This document shows, in pieces, positions 22,753 to 34,920 of a DNA stretch of 64,000 nucleotides. The stretch lies in the NCBI RefSeq assembly GCF_033115175.1, contig NC_084850.1, forward strand, positions 13,795,218-13,859,217. Reading direction: 5' to 3'. The stretch comes from Lepus europaeus. Its lineage: Eukaryota; Chordata; Mammalia; Lagomorpha; Leporidae. The translations under genes and the position numbers were made by a program. The first letter of the stretch is position 1, and each line of letters opens with the position of its first letter. The notes under the pieces were generated by a model, which saw only the letters and a program-made list of their open reading frames with translations, had not been told where the DNA came from and made no database searches.

Positions 22753-23066
22753 TCTTTTTTTTTGACAGGCAGAGTGGACAGTGAGACAGAGACAGAGAGA
22801 AAGGTCTCCCTTTTTCCGTTGGTTTACCCCCCAGTGGCTGCTGTGGCCAGTGCGCTGCGGCCGACGCACAGCACTGATCCGAAGTCTCCCATGCGGGTGC
22901 AGGGCCCAAGGACCTGGGCCATCTTCCACTGCCTTCCCGGGCCACAGCAGAGAGCTGGACTGGAAGAAGAGCAACCAGGACAAAATCTGGTGCCCCCACC
23001 GGGACTAGAACCAGGGGTGCCGGCGCCACAGGTGGAGGATTAGCCTATTGAGCCGTGGTGCCGGCC
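22753..23066 (-). mobile_element. Young C-type SINE, minus strand, inserted in the tail of another SINE
   Basis: The TSD 'attttatttttattttaa' is exact at 22735-22752 and 23067-23084. It is a well-preserved copy with a GC-rich head ('ccggcgccacaggtggagga'). The target was the A/T tail of the older SINE that follows. Confidence 0.93.
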
Positions 23067-23425
23067 ATTTTATTTTTATTTTAAAGGCAGAGAGAGACCT
23101 ACAGAGAGAGAGAGAGAGAAATATATGGACAGACAGACAGATGGATGGAGAAGGATTTTCTACCCATTGGTTCACCCTCCAAATGCCCAAAACAGCCAGG
23201 TTTAAGCTGAAGCCAGAAGCCTGGAACTCAATCCAGATCTCCCGTGTGGGTGGCAGAGACTCCAGTAGTTGAGCCATCATTTGTTGCCTCCCAGGATGTG
23301 CATTAGCAGGAAGTTGAATTGGGAGTGGAGTAACCAAGACTGGAACCAGACCCTCCAAAGCCTGGTGTGAGGGCCCCAAATGGCAACTTAACCCCTGTAC
23401 CACATACTTACCTCTCAAAGCAAAA
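23067..23425 (-). mobile_element. Older C-type SINE, minus strand
   Basis: Diverged copy immediately right of the younger SINE. It has the purine tract 23085-23122, 'ggttcaccctccaaatgccc', and a head ending at about 23420. Confidence 0.82.
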
Positions 23426-23684
23426 TGTTCTGCACAATCAATAAATATAATTTCTATTTGTCAATTATTCTAGGTAAATGTTTAAAATAAAATATGAATA
23501 AATAGCTGTTTGACTATAAAACGTAACTCTTTTGTATAATTCTTTCAAAGCCCTCTAGTCAAAAACTATGAGGAACAACTGTAACTGAACAAATTGGGCT
23601 TACAGAGGGTCTTACAGCTTGGACAAGCGCATTTGATGAAAAATGTGTCAGGTTTCAAAATTGTGACCCAAGAGAAACCTAACC

Positions 23685-23735
23685 TTTAACTCCATCTTCC
23701 ATAAACTTTTTGAAATGCCCTCATGTTACTCATTA
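23685..23735. mobile_element. Fragment of the palindromic MITE-like family
   Basis: 'ccataaactttttgaaatgc' and neighbouring bases resemble the outer arm of the elements at 14890 and 19118. Short and uncertain. Confidence 0.3.
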
Positions 23736-23809
23736 CAGTGAGACAGAATACACAGCATAGGGAACTGTGGTGCATCTAGTAAGAAGGTAATAGAAAGCAC
23801 TTCTTGAAC

Positions 23810-24079
23810 AGACATTTACCCTGCTGGTTAAGATGTCAGTAAGAACTATATCCCATATTCGGTAACCTGGGTTTGATTCCTGCTTCCAGTTTTTGTCTCC
23901 AGTTTCTTACTAATACAGACCCTGGGAGGCAGCAGTGAAGGCTCAAGTAGTTGAGTCCCTGCCACCCATGTGGGAGAACTGAATTAAGTTCCCAAGTTTG
24001 ACTCAGCACAGCCCAGGCTATTGCACACATTTGGAGAGCCTATTGCAGACATTTGGGAAGTAAACTCGTGGATGGGTGA

Positions 24080-24124
<45 letters not shown>

Positions 24125-24225
24125 TCTCTCTCTACCTGCCCTTCCCTCTCTCCCTACCTCACTCTCTCTCTTTCTCTGTCATTTTGCCTCTGGGATAACT
24201 AAATGAAAATATAAAAAAGACTTCT
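23810..24225 (+). mobile_element. C-type SINE, plus strand, with expanded (TC)n
   Basis: Older head and body ('gaccctgggaggcagcagtg'), a small internal near-duplication ('attgcacacatttgga' and 'attgcagacatttggg', about 24021-24056), then a (TC)n-rich tract 24085-24180 and an A-rich tail. Confidence 0.8.
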
Positions 24226-24368
24226 TTAGCATATTTGGGCTTCTATTATTTGATTTAGGGTAAATCCTTAGAATGTAGACTTTTCTCCAGATGGAATGTT
24301 GTTAGGATGTATGAGCAATAATATTGTGATTGAGTGCCTTAATAATCTTTTATGTTTTAAGAACAATC

Positions 24369-24650
24369 TGGGGGCTGATGTGATGTAGCATGTAAAGCTG
24401 CCATCTGAGATGCCAGCATCCCATATCAGCACTGGTTTGAGTCCCAAGTGCTCCACTTCCTATCTATCTCCCTGCTAAAGAGCCTGGGAAAGCAGAAGAT
24501 GGCCCAAGTGCCTGGGACCTTGTCACCCACATGGGAGCCCCCAAAGAAACTCCTGACTCCTGCCTTTGGCCTGGCCATGCCTCAGCTATTACTTGTATTA
24601 GGGGAGTGTACCAGAGGTTGAAAGATGTCTCTCTTCTGACTTACAGATTT
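24369..24650 (+). mobile_element. C-type SINE, plus strand
   Basis: Head 'gggggctgatgtgatgtagc', full body, tail poor. Diverged. Confidence 0.82.
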
Positions 24651-24830
24651 ATTATAAAGAAGTGGTTATCAGGATACTTTGCTATTGGCATCAAGATAGA
24701 TACATAAGTAAATGGAATACAATATTGCTTGCAGAAATTTGGCCAAGCAAAATAGATCAATTGATGTCTGAAAAAGATCCAAAGACAATTAATGGAAGAA
24801 AGTATAGTCTTTTCAAAAACTAGTGCTAGA

Positions 24831-25166
24831 GTGGGCTGGTGCTGTGGCACCGTAAAGCCACTGCCTACAGTGCTGTCATCCCATGTGGGTGCAGGTCGAG
24901 TTCCAGCTGCTCCACTTCTGATCCAGCTCCCTGCTAATAAGCATAGAAAAGCAGCAGAGAATGGCTCAAGTCCTTGGACCCCTGCATCCATGTAGGGGAC
25001 CTGGTTAAAGCTCCTGGCTCCTGGCTTTGGCCTGACTCAGCCCTAGCTGTTGCAGTCATTTGTGGAGTGAACCACCAGATGGAAGGTCTCTCCTGGCCCC
25101 TTTTCTCTGCCTCTGCCTTTCTTCTCTGTAATTCTGACTTTCAAATAAATAAATCAATGTCTTTTT
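24831..25166 (+). mobile_element. C-type SINE, plus strand, with TSD
   Basis: TSD 'aaaaactagtgctaga' (24815-24830) and 'aaaaactaatgctaga' (25167-25182). Full-length copy with 'tttcaaataaataaatcaat' tail. Confidence 0.93.
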
Positions 25167-25390
25167 AAAAACTAATGCTAGAAAAATTTAATATATTCAC
25201 ATGCAAAGTAATAATAATTCACATAATATATAAAAATTCACCACAGAAGAATCATAGATCAAGTTGTAAGACCTAAAACAATAAAATTTATGGAAGGAAA
25301 TATGGGCCATATTTTTGTGGATCTAGATTTTGAAAAGATTTCTTAATTTCAACACAAAGTACATGAAATATAGGAGAAAAATTAAAAACA

Positions 25391-25765
25391 TGTCTTAGTC
25401 TATGTTTCTATAAAATATCTTATACTAGATTATTTATAAAGAACAGATTTTTATTTCTTTCAGTTCTTGAGGTTCGGAATTCCAAGCTGAAGGTACTGGC
25501 TGGTTCCATGGGTGGTGACAACTTCTCTCTACTTCCAATATGGCACCTTGCAGCTATAATCTCCGGAGAGGAGAAATGCTGTGCCCTCACATGGCAAAAG
25601 TGCAAAAATGACCTAAACTGATTCCCATCCATTTACACAGCATGAACCCATGATGTTCATGACTTGACCATATCTCAAATTGCCACACTTCTTGATATCA
25701 TTGCTATGTGAATTAAGTTTCAACACATATATTTTGGAAGGGATGCATTCTAATCATAGCACTTG
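25391..25765 (-). mobile_element. MaLR-type LTR (MST/MLT1-like), antisense
   Basis: The plus strand begins 'tgtcttagtctatgtttcta' and continues 'gattatttataaagaacaga', the antisense of the 3' end of an MST-class LTR (AATAAA-type signal on the minus strand at about 25450). It ends 'gcattctaatcatagca'. Length of about 375 bp is slightly short for the family. Confidence 0.6.
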
Positions 25766-26047
25766 TACTTCATCAAAAAAATTGAACTGTTTGTTTACTG
25801 GAGCATTAAGCACCTTACTACAGTGTAAATTAAAAATAAATAATCTCAAAAAAATCAATAGAAGATTAAATTGAAAAACATAAAAAAGCTTTTTCTTCTG
25901 AAGTCAATACTAAAAAGAAAAAAAGAAAGTCAGAGATAAACTACATGCAAAACATATATCCAAGAAACCTTTTGTATCCAGGTTATATAAAGAATTCTTT
26001 AAACTCACTAATAAGGAGACACTCGTTAAAAATAGACTACAGAATTG

Positions 26048-26364
26048 GCAGGCACCACGGCTCACTTGGCTAATCCTCTGCCTGCGGCACCGACACCCCA
26101 GGTTCTAGTCCCAGTTGGGGGCCAGATTCTGTCCCTGTTACTCCTCTTCCAATCCAGCTCTCTGCTGTGGCCTGGGAAGGCAGTGGAGGATGGCCCAGGT
26201 CCTTGGGCCCTGCATCTCCATGGGAGACCAGGAGAAAGCACCTGGCTCCTGGCTTCAGCGCCCGGCCATAGTTGCCATTTGAAAGGGGTGAACCAACAGA
26301 AAAAGAACACCTTTCTCTCTGTCTCTCTCTCTCTCTCACTGTCTAACTCTGCCTGTCAAAAAAA
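26048..26364 (+). mobile_element. Young C-type SINE, plus strand, with TSD
   Basis: TSD 'aaaaatagactacagaattg' (26028-26047) and 'aaaaatagactacaggattg' (26365-26384), one mismatch. Inserted directly at the 5' edge of the next SINE. Confidence 0.93.
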
Positions 26365-26377
26365 AAAAATAGACTAC

Positions 26378-26715
26378 AGGATTGTGGTTGCAATGCAGCA
26401 GGTTAAGCCATTGCTAGGTGTGACTGCATCCAGTATCAGAATGCTGGTTTGAATTCTGGCTCCTCTGCTTATGATTCACTTTCTTGCTAACGCACCTGGG
26501 AGGCAAAAGATGATGGCCAAATGCTTGAGTTCCTGCTTCCCATGTTGGAGATGCAAATAGCATTCTTGGTTCCTGGTTTTGGCCTGACCCAGCTCTGGCT
26601 GTTGTGGGATCTGTAGAGTGAAGCAGTGAATGAAAGATTTCTCTCTGTCTGCCTCTCCCTCTTGCTCTGTCACTCTGCCTTTCAATAAATAAATAAATAA
26701 ATAGATAGATCTTTA
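26378..26715 (+). mobile_element. C-type SINE, plus strand
   Basis: Older copy: 'gtggttgcaatgcagcaggt' head, body, (TC)-rich stretch and an (AATA)n tail at 26684-26702. Its own TSD is probably 'aaaaatag' (about 26714), shared with the start of the preceding insertion. Confidence 0.85.
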
Positions 26716-27100
26716 AAAATAGTCCAAATATATAAGCAGAAATTACTCCATAGAATAAAATGGGTAGCAGGAATTGAAAAATAAAGTACAATAACGGACA
26801 TCTATACATTTATCAGAACAGTTAAACTTTCAAAGACTGAGCTTACAAGATGTTGACAAGAATATGGAGCAATTGCAGTCCATCTATATAGATTTCTGGT
26901 GAGAATGTAAAATGACACTTTGAGAAAATGGTATAATAGCTAATTACAAAGATAAACCTACACTGAACATATTACTCACCTCTACTCCTGAGCATTAGTG
27001 CAAGGCAAAAAGAAACTATGCATTTGTTCAGAGGCTTGCACATGAATGCTTGTAACAATTTCATGAATAATAGAAACTACAAACAAATATCTTTCATACT

Positions 27101-28039
27101 CTAAGACAGTCACTTCTAGAATGGCAGAACAAAGACCTGCAGAATTTCATTATGCCAAGACAGCAATAGTAGCACCAAAAATATCTATAAAAATACATTT
27201 TTCAGAATTCTGGAAAAACTGAAGAGCTGCAAATAACCAGGAATTTTTTATTCAAGAAAAAACACTTGAATTTCAGTAACTATGGTGAGATTTTCAGTAT
27301 TTAAATTTGCCTCATTTCTTACACATCCCCATGAATTGGCAAATATTATTTGAAAAAACAGCCTCCTAACTACAGTGAGTGTAACTATCTGCAGCTCAAC
27401 AGTTGCTGGAGAGACTCAAAACAGATTTAGAACTGCCCAAATCTCCATCCCAGAGATTTGTCACAAACTGATTTGTCTGGAAACTCACTGCAAGGCTCCA
27501 CTTTCAGGAAATGTCTTTATTTGGCCATCAAAGTTGACTGTTGAAACAGCCCCATCCCCCAGATATCTATTAAAAACAATTGGCAACAACTGTTTGACAT
27601 TATAATCAATTTAGTGGCATTACCAGTTGGAACTAATAAAAAACAGTTTTTCCTAAGAGGAAATACTGTGCATGAGATGCCCATGGGTTGATTTGACAAT
27701 TTCCAACACATTCCTGGGACTCTAGAAGGCCACATGCACACTTAAGACTGCAGCTGAATAGGTACAGGTGTGAAGACAAACACTGCAAGAAGAGAGCCAG
27801 ATAACTGTGTCAGGGAAGAAAAATACAATGAGCAAGATGTACTGGATAGCACTATTGTCTACCAATCTTAATAGACTAAGTATGGAGATGTGCAATTTCA
27901 CAGGTTATGGACGTGGCTTCAAAACCCAACTATTCGAAATGAAAAGCAGTAATTCACTAGCGGTTCATTTGAATAACATTTAAGGACTTGAGTTGATAGG
28001 TAACTCAATATGAATCAATTCAGAATTTAAAAACTTTAT
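27101..28039. other. Unassigned stretch
   Basis: No gene recognised. The frame at 27375-27605 has no known domain. The sequence may be LINE-derived but I cannot support a family. Confidence 0.3.
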
Positions 28040-28345
28040 ATGGGAGTGAGAGTTTAGCTTATAGGTTAAGACGTCTGCATCCCACATCGGAATGCTTGGG
28101 TTGACTTTCCATCTCAGCTCTGGCACCTGACTTCAGCTTCCTGCCAATGCAGACTGTGGGGGACAGTAGTGATGATTGAAATAATTGAGTCCTGCTACCC
28201 ACATTAGATACAATTGAATTCCCAGCTCCTTGCTTTGGCCTTACATATTCTCAGCCATGTGAGCATTTGAGAAGTAAATCAGCAGGTGGAGTTTCTCTTT
28301 CTTGTTATCTTCTGTCTTTCAACTAAAAACAATTTTAAAAAAGGT
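28040..28345 (+). mobile_element. C-type SINE, plus strand, old
   Basis: Strongly diverged copy: 'ttataggttaagacgtctgc' head, 'gaagtaaatcagcaggtgga', 'ctgtctttcaactaaaaaca' end. Confidence 0.72.
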
Positions 28346-28404
28346 TTTAATCCTTATGTGATCTCAGGCACACATATATTAAAATATGATATCCATATTA
28401 GAAA

Positions 28405-28625
28405 TTGTTGTTCCACTGTACATGGCGTAATCTTGGGTAAAATATTAAATTTCCATGTGCCTTAGTTTCCTCATTGGCTAAGTGGAAATAAAAATGTCTA
28501 ATTCCTAGTGATATTATAAGGATAAAATGAATTAATATATGCAAAATGTTTGACACACTACTTACTTTTACTAAGTACTACTTACTTTTCAATAAAGGCT
28601 GGCTTCTATTATCATAAGCATCATT
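28405..28625 (+). mobile_element. MIR SINE, plus strand
   Basis: MIR core: 'gtaatcttgggtaaaatatt', 'ccttagtttcctcattggct', 'aaggataaaatgaattaata'. Confidence 0.65.
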
Positions 28626-28859
28626 ATTCATTATAATTATAATCAATATGAACATTCAGTCCATTCAAAGATTGAATATTAAGACATTAAAACATCTTTA
28701 ATTCCAGGATGCATTTTTAAAAAGGCACAAATAAACTAGGAATTTTTTCAGTAGAATGTGACCATGAAGGTGAAAATTATAAAAAGAAATCTTAAAATCA
28801 CATAAAATAAGAATCACTTATGGGAACCAGTAGGTTTAATGTAGATAAAAAATAACTTG

Positions 28860-29185
28860 GCTTATTGTAGAAACTGTCACTACATATCAAAAAGGCTGTC
28901 ATGTGGAAGAGCACGCAGATTTGTTCTCTAGGGTTTGAGAGAGTGGGTAGAAACTACAGGGAGACAAGATTGAGTTTAATAAAAGAAAGACTGTCATAAT
29001 CAGCAGAACTGTCCACAGATGGAGTGAGCTGCCTCAAGAGGCAGAGAGTTCAAGCATTAGCTGAATGCTTGCTTGACTAGGATATTGAAGACATGGTTTA
29101 CAAATTAGGTGGTTGGGCAGGACTAAGTGACAGCTAAAATACAGTTCTTTCCAGGCATGAGGTTCTATAATTCCATATCAGTTCT
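28860..29185 (+). mobile_element. CR1/L3-type LINE 3' end, plus strand
   Basis: Matches the general pattern of an old CR1/L3 3' end: 'aaaggctgtcatgtggaaga', 'ggagtgagctgcctcaagag', terminal 'gaggttctataattcca'. Confidence 0.55.
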
Positions 29186-29319
29186 CCAACCATACTTTGG
29201 TGGTCAAATCAGTCAAGTAACATCCTATAGAAAGATTGGGGAAAGATTGTCAGTATCACACCACTGTACAATGCAGTGTTATGAGTATGATTAACCAGAC
29301 TGACAACAGAACCAAATAA

Positions 29320-29800
29320 TTAGGAATGGAAACATGACATCCACAAGGAATAACAAAAGCATCACAAATGTATACAAGGATCACAGAAATGCACATTTAA
29401 ATAATGCTTTAATTTGTAGTGTCTATACATTTGATGATATTAAAATCTGGCAAGCATGCTGAGAAACAGGAATCCCATGCACTGAATGTGGGAATAATAT
29501 AAATTGATATTCTTTGATATCTGTCTAAAAACACTCACACAAAGCAGTTATATATAGCAATGATAATAGCAACATAATTTGTCATTGTAATAAATTGCAA
29601 ACTATCTAGTTATCAGTCAATTGGTTATGGGTAACCAAAATGTTGTATACTATTATCATGAGATAGTTTAAAGAATGAAGCAGAACTGTATGCAGTGACC
29701 TGGAAGATCTGCAAAACATACAGTGAAATGATAGAAATATGCTGTGCAATATCTTCAGTATGTAACAACTTTGGTTAAAAGAGCTAAAAAGACACAAAGC
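29320..29800 (+). mobile_element. Ancient L1/HAL1-like fragment, plus strand
   Basis: 'acagaaatgcacatttaaat', 'aaacaggaatcccatgcact' and the later 'agaatgaagcagaactgtat' resemble the sense 3' part of old L1 ORF2. Eroded. Confidence 0.45.
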
Positions 29801-30360
29801 AAGCTAAATATTTCTACAGATACATCCATATTCATTTATGTGCACAGAAATAACTGGTGGAAAGGGAAGAGATTAACTCAGTGAAGAGGGTTTTTTTGCA
29901 TTGTGAATTTTTCAAAATTTTATTTGTTAGACAAATTTCATGTATTTCGTATATACAGATTTAGGAATATAATGACACTTCTTCCTCATCCATATCTCCC
30001 GCCCACGCACCAAGCCTTCCTCCTCCTCCCTCTCACATTCCCATGCTTAATTTTTACAAAGATGTATTTTCAGTTTACTTAATGATCGTGAAGTTGAGCT
30101 ACACTACGTAAAAGAACTCAACAAATAGTATGAAGAGAAAAAAAACCACTGTTCCTTTATGGAAGAGACAAGGGCTGTAAACAATCATCGAATCTCAAAA
30201 TGTCTACTTCACTCCAACACATTACATTTCAGGTACTCTATTAGTTACCTCAGATCAGGGAAAACATACGATATCTGTCTTTTGGTACTGCTTTTTCACT
30301 AAGTATAATAGTTTCCAGTTGCGTGCATCTTGTTGCAAAAGACAGGATTTCATTTTTTTT

Positions 30361-31225
30361 AACTTTTATTTAATGAATATAAATTTCCAGTGTACAGCTT
30401 ATGGATTACAATGACTTCCCCGTCCCATAACTTCCCTCCCACCCGCAACCCTCCCCTCTCCCGCTCCCTCTCCCCTTCCATTTGCATCAAGATTCATTTT
30501 CATTTCTCTTTATATACAGAAGATCAATTTAGTATAAAGATTTCAACAGTTTGCACCCACATAGAAACACAAAGTGAAACATACTGTTGGAGTACTAGTT
30601 ATAGCATTAAATCACAATGTACAGCACATTAAGGACAGAGATCCCACATGAGGAGCAAGTGCACAGTGGCTCCTGTTGTTGACCCAACAAATTGACACTC
30701 TAGTTTATGGCGCCAGTAACCATCCTAGGCTGTCGTCATGAGTTGCCAAGGCTATGGAAGCCTTCCAAGTTTGCCGACTCTGATCATATTTAGACAAGGT
30801 CATAAAAGACAGAGTGAGGATATTAACCAATGATCCTAAGAGTGGCATTAACCAGGTCTGAACAATTATACAGCATTAAGTGGGGAAGAGGACCATCAGT
30901 ACACACAGGTTGGGAGTAGAGCCATTGGTGGTAGAGAAGAGGTTATGATTACGAAGGAATGAGGCCCAAGTGCGCTAGACAGGGTCTAGAACAAAGGACA
31001 GAGTCATTATTAGAGGAGCTAAGAAAAGTGCTGTCTAAGCTACAATTAAGTTTTCTGATTGAGAGGCAAATAGAACCTGATAGAAGGGGCTTGATAATAA
31101 TCTGGTGGGCTTTAGGCCTTGTAAATTCAGAGGCCCAGACCTATCTATCTCTTCACATGGGGTATATCCTAAGGGAGGTGTGAGCCTCCTAGGGGAAGGC
31201 ACTCTGTTGACTTTCATTACTTGGG
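30361..31225 (-). mobile_element. Composite retrotransposon (body plus L1 3' UTR), minus strand
   Basis: TSD 'aggatttcatttttttt' at 30344-30360 and 31226-31242. From poly(T) it runs through the L1 3' UTR complement to the shared breakpoint near 30804/30805, then ~420 bp of the non-L1 body, truncated before reaching the gag-like part. Nearly identical to 2861-3725, hence recent. Confidence 0.88.
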
Positions 31226-31575
31226 AGGATTTCATTTTTTTTAACAGCTGAATTGTACTCTGTAGTGTATATACACCATAATTCTTTATCTAGTCAACAG
31301 TTGATGGACATCTGGGTTGATTCCATATCTTAGCTATTGTGAATTGTGTTCCAGTGAACATAGAGATACAGATAATGCTTTCAGATGCTGATTTCTTTTG
31401 GTTTGGGTAAATTCCAGGAGTGGGATGGCTGGGTCATATGGTAGGTCTACATTCAGATTTCTGAGGTATCTCTATACTGTCTTCCACAGTGGCTGCACCA
31501 GTTTACATTCCTACCAACAGTGGACAAGGATAGCTTTGCCCCACATCCTCATCAGCTTTTGTAATTTGTTAATTT

Positions 31576-31923
31576 TTTTTTATTATTTTTTGACAGGCAG
31601 AGTGGACAGCGAGAGAGAGAGAGAGAGAAAGAAAGGTCTTCCTTTGCCGTTGGTTCACCCTCCAATGGCTGCCACAGCCGGCGCGCTGCGGCCAGCACAC
31701 CGCTCCAATCCGAAGGCAGGAGCCAGGTGCTTCTCCTGGTCTCCCATATGGGTGCAGGGCCCAAGGACTTGGGCCATCCTCCACTGCACTCCCGGGCCAT
31801 AGCAGAGAGCTGGCCTGGAAGAGGGGCAACCGGGATAGAATCCGGCGCCCCAACCGGGACTAGAACCCGGTGTGCCGGCGCCGCAAGGCGGAGGATTAGC
31901 CTACTGAGCCAGGGCGCCATCCA
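31576..31923 (-). mobile_element. Young C-type SINE, minus strand, with TSD
   Basis: Exact TSD 'taatttgttaattt' at 31562-31575 and 31924-31937. Highly preserved, CpG-containing head ('tgccggcgccgcaaggcgga'). Confidence 0.95.
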
Positions 31924-32035
31924 TAATTTGTTAATTTCTATATGAGAGCCGTTCTAACTGGAGTGAGGTGAAACCTCACAGTGGTTTTGATTTGCATTGC
32001 ATGTGGTAAGTATTCAATATGTGGTAGCTTTTATT

Positions 32036-33934
32036 TTTTTATTATGCCTTTCAATACTCATTTTTCTGAGACACTCTAGTTAATTAAGCAACTGAAGTGA
32101 CACAATGAGGGACTCTTTTCTCAATTCCAGAACAAATAAAAGCAAAATATATTTAAAACACCCAATGAAGATTTGCATATGGAATCCGTAGACAACTGGT
32201 GTAGGATGAAGATTTTTTGACCTGGCTGAAGCACTGTTGTCAGAGAAGACATATTCATTATTTCTGTGAAGGAATGTTTGGCCTGAACTGGACCTATTTA
32301 GCTTGAAGAAGAGAGGACTGGGGGGTGAAAACGTGGATACCTTGAGGAGGACAGAATATGTAACAACCAAGCTGTTGCCAAGGGCTGTTACGGGAACAAC
32401 ACTCTAGAATTATTCATGATTATCCCCAAGAAGGGCAGATGTGGATGCCAGTCCCACGGAGGAAAAGATAGATTCATAATGTGACATGATTGGAATAAAA
32501 GGAGACACATTAGGGAAAGGGTAGGCTGGAAGAGAGGTCAGAGTGCTGCATCAAAAATATCAAACATTTTAGATGTTCACTGAGTAGTACTGCTGGCATT
32601 AGAATGTGGGTGATGAAATGAGCATTTAGGAAATGGCCTGGGTCCCAAGCCCCATTTAGCTAGAATGTAGGTATTAATAGAAACATGTGACTGACATAAA
32701 CAAACTTTAGGAATGCTTACGGAGTACTACTTGAACAAAGAGAAATTGTAAAACCCCAATGAATAGAATTCAAACTCTATAGTCTGTTTTAGGCTAATTG
32801 GAGAAAGGAGGGTGAAGTAGAGAGGGGTAGTAATTCCTCTGAAAGCAATGTGAATAGAAAATAGCATAATGATGATAATTATGATGCCTCACATACATGG
32901 TGGCATTTCACAGTTTTCTGCATATTTGCATATATCTTCTCACTCAGCCTACAGCAAAACGGTTATATTGTAAATATTGTTTAACATTAAATGCAATTAC
33001 TACACAAACCTGCTTGTATTAAGCAATCCATAACAACTCAGTTATTTTCTTTCACTGCAACTTTAATCCTTCATTTCCCCAGCAGGAAAACAAACTAGCA
33101 ACACTTTTTTTTTTCAGCACATTTCCAAATCTTGCCTGAGCATCAATGACCTTAGGACTAGGTGCATCATAAAAGCACTTGCAGAAAATTAACAGCATTA
33201 GAAAACTGAAAAGGAAATACAAATCTGGAGGAGAGATAAGATTAAGTCTCCAAACACTGTGGAGAACATCATAAACAAGCCAAATGAATAATCTTCACTT
33301 ATCAATGAGAAAGGACAAATGTCAGTTTAAAATGCAGCAGCAAAAGTTGCTTTCACAGATTAAACAGAAGTATAATGAATTTATATATGTTAGATGCTAC
33401 AGGAAGCTGAAATCGAGTTACAAATCAATAATCACAAGAGATAAATTGATGAAGATGCTAACAGAAAATACTGTTCTAAAGAATATATATCAAATTAGAC
33501 AGCAAAGAAAAGCCTGTAAGCAGAGGTTTGAGTCATGGATGTTTTTAAATTTTAACATTAGCATTCAGCTTAGTTTTGGAAATAAAATTGCTGATTTTCT
33601 TTAAAATGACAATTATATAGTTGTTAGTTTTAAAGTATTTAAAAACAAATATCACACAATTGCTGGAATCTCTGTTAAACATATTTCCAAAATGTCAAAC
33701 AGAATCATCTTTGCTTTTGATCCTGGATCACTTGGTAACATCAGTAATATCCTTGAAGTGTCCAAGGAAAGGCATTCTGAAACTGAGGCCTAAGCTATTG
33801 TTATATGTTATATGTTTCTTAGAATCACCCAGAAATAATATCTTTCTGGTTAAGCCTTATTTGACTTTCCTGGATGTCATTCTACCAACCACATTTCTCT
33901 CTGAAACTTTTATTCCCATTGCCCTTGAACCACG
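32036..33934. other. Unassigned stretch
   Basis: No gene I can support. Part of 32200-32560 ('gaagaagagaggactggggg', 'agctgttgccaagggctgtt') may be CR1/L3-related. The open frames at 33284-33604 and 33621-34076 have no recognisable domain and the second runs into a MIR. Confidence 0.35.
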
Positions 33935-34220
33935 AGAGACAGTTGAGTATAGTGCTTGTGAAAATTATCTCTGGACTCAGGCAAAACTAGGATCCAACTC
34001 AGCTTCAGTTATCTATCAACTGTATGCCCTTTGGATAAATGACTTTACTTCTCAGAATCTCAATTCCCTTATCTAAAAAATGTGAGTAAGAATAGTTGCT
34101 ACCAAAAGAGGTTGTTGGAAGGAGTTAATGAGATTATTAAAACAGAGTCCCTAATACAGTATCTGATTCACAGAAACATTCAACAAATGGAAGCAGTATT
34201 TATGATTAATAATAAGCAGT
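33935..34220 (+). mobile_element. MIR SINE, plus strand
   Basis: 'ttatctctggactcaggcaa', 'ctcagaatctcaattccctt', 'gtgagtaagaatagttgcta', 'ggagttaatgagattattaa': the MIR order is intact. Confidence 0.65.
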
Positions 34221-34784
34221 TCTATAAACTCTCAAAACCAGAGGGAAAAAAAAACTAACACCCAGAAAGATGTAAGTTGTCCAAGATGTCCATTGAACCC
34301 AACAAAGCTTGCACTTCCTATACCCTATAACACACAGAGCCACTAATTCTTACATGCACTTATAATACATTGTAGTCACCTAGACATAAAGGAAAACACA
34401 CAATGGGAGTCGTATTTTATATTGACTGTTTTGTTAATTTCTTTGGGTATGTAAGAAAAAAAAGGAATAGCTCTATTATAACCAGACAATATATGTGGCT
34501 TATCATCAGTGTATCTGCCTCTCTCCTGTTGTGCATATATATACACATATGTATGCATAGTATGTATGCATATGCCTTGTAAAACCTAACTCAAAGTACC
34601 AAATGAAAGTTCAAAAATTCTCTTAAACATCCATTTTAACATCAAATTTTATCCAGGACATGTAGACAATATTATTTAAGTATGACAAGTTCTTCATAGT
34701 GAATTTAAGAAGAAAATAAGGGTCAAGGAATTATGTTTCTGTATGAAATTTATAACCACATGATGACTAGTGATATTGTATGAG

Positions 34785-34920
34785 TGTGGCAGGTATTATA
34801 GTAAATGCTTTATCTTGTTTAATCTTCACAGTGCTACATAGTAAATCCTATAGACACATTTTGCCAGTGAGGAAACTGAAGACCATAGAACTGAAGGGAC
34901 TTGCTAATTGTCTGGTATGA
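34785..34920 (+). mobile_element. MIR SINE, plus strand
   Basis: 'ggcaggtattatagtaaatg', 'gtttaatcttcacagtgcta', 'ttttgccagtgaggaaactg', 'agggacttgctaattgtctg'. Confidence 0.7.

Larger units (their letters stand above)
24652..27100 (+). mobile_element. Old L1, plus strand, broken by four younger insertions
   Basis: L1 ORF2-like sequence is recognisable in pieces: 24652-24830 ('caattgatgtctgaaaaaga', 'agtatagtcttttcaaaaac'), 25167-25390 ('aagacctaaaacaataaaat'), 25863-26047 ('tataaagaattctttaaact') and 26720-27100. The pieces are in order and in one orientation. Insertions between them are a SINE (24831-25166), an LTR (25391-25765) and two SINEs (26048-26364 and 26378-26715). Confidence 0.65.
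29905..32035 (-). mobile_element. Old L1 3' end, antisense, split by two insertions
   Basis: Three pieces in order: 29905-30360 (3' UTR complement with a pyrimidine tract at 29999-30040), 31226-31575 ('aattgtactctgtagtgtat' to 'gtttacattcctaccaacag') and 31924-32035 ('gagagccgttctaactggag'). A composite retrotransposon (30361-31225) and a SINE (31576-31923) interrupt it, each with its own TSD. Confidence 0.8.

Noticed and set aside
22733-23043. Overlapping open frames on both strands at several young SINEs (also 26045-26339, 31552-31920, 51318-51694)
   Set aside because: They are chance frames in the GC-rich SINE body and repeat with it.
33284-34076. Two adjacent plus-strand frames of 106 and 151 codons
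   Set aside because: No known domain, A/T-rich composition, and the second runs through a MIR. They could be chance. Not annotated as genes.
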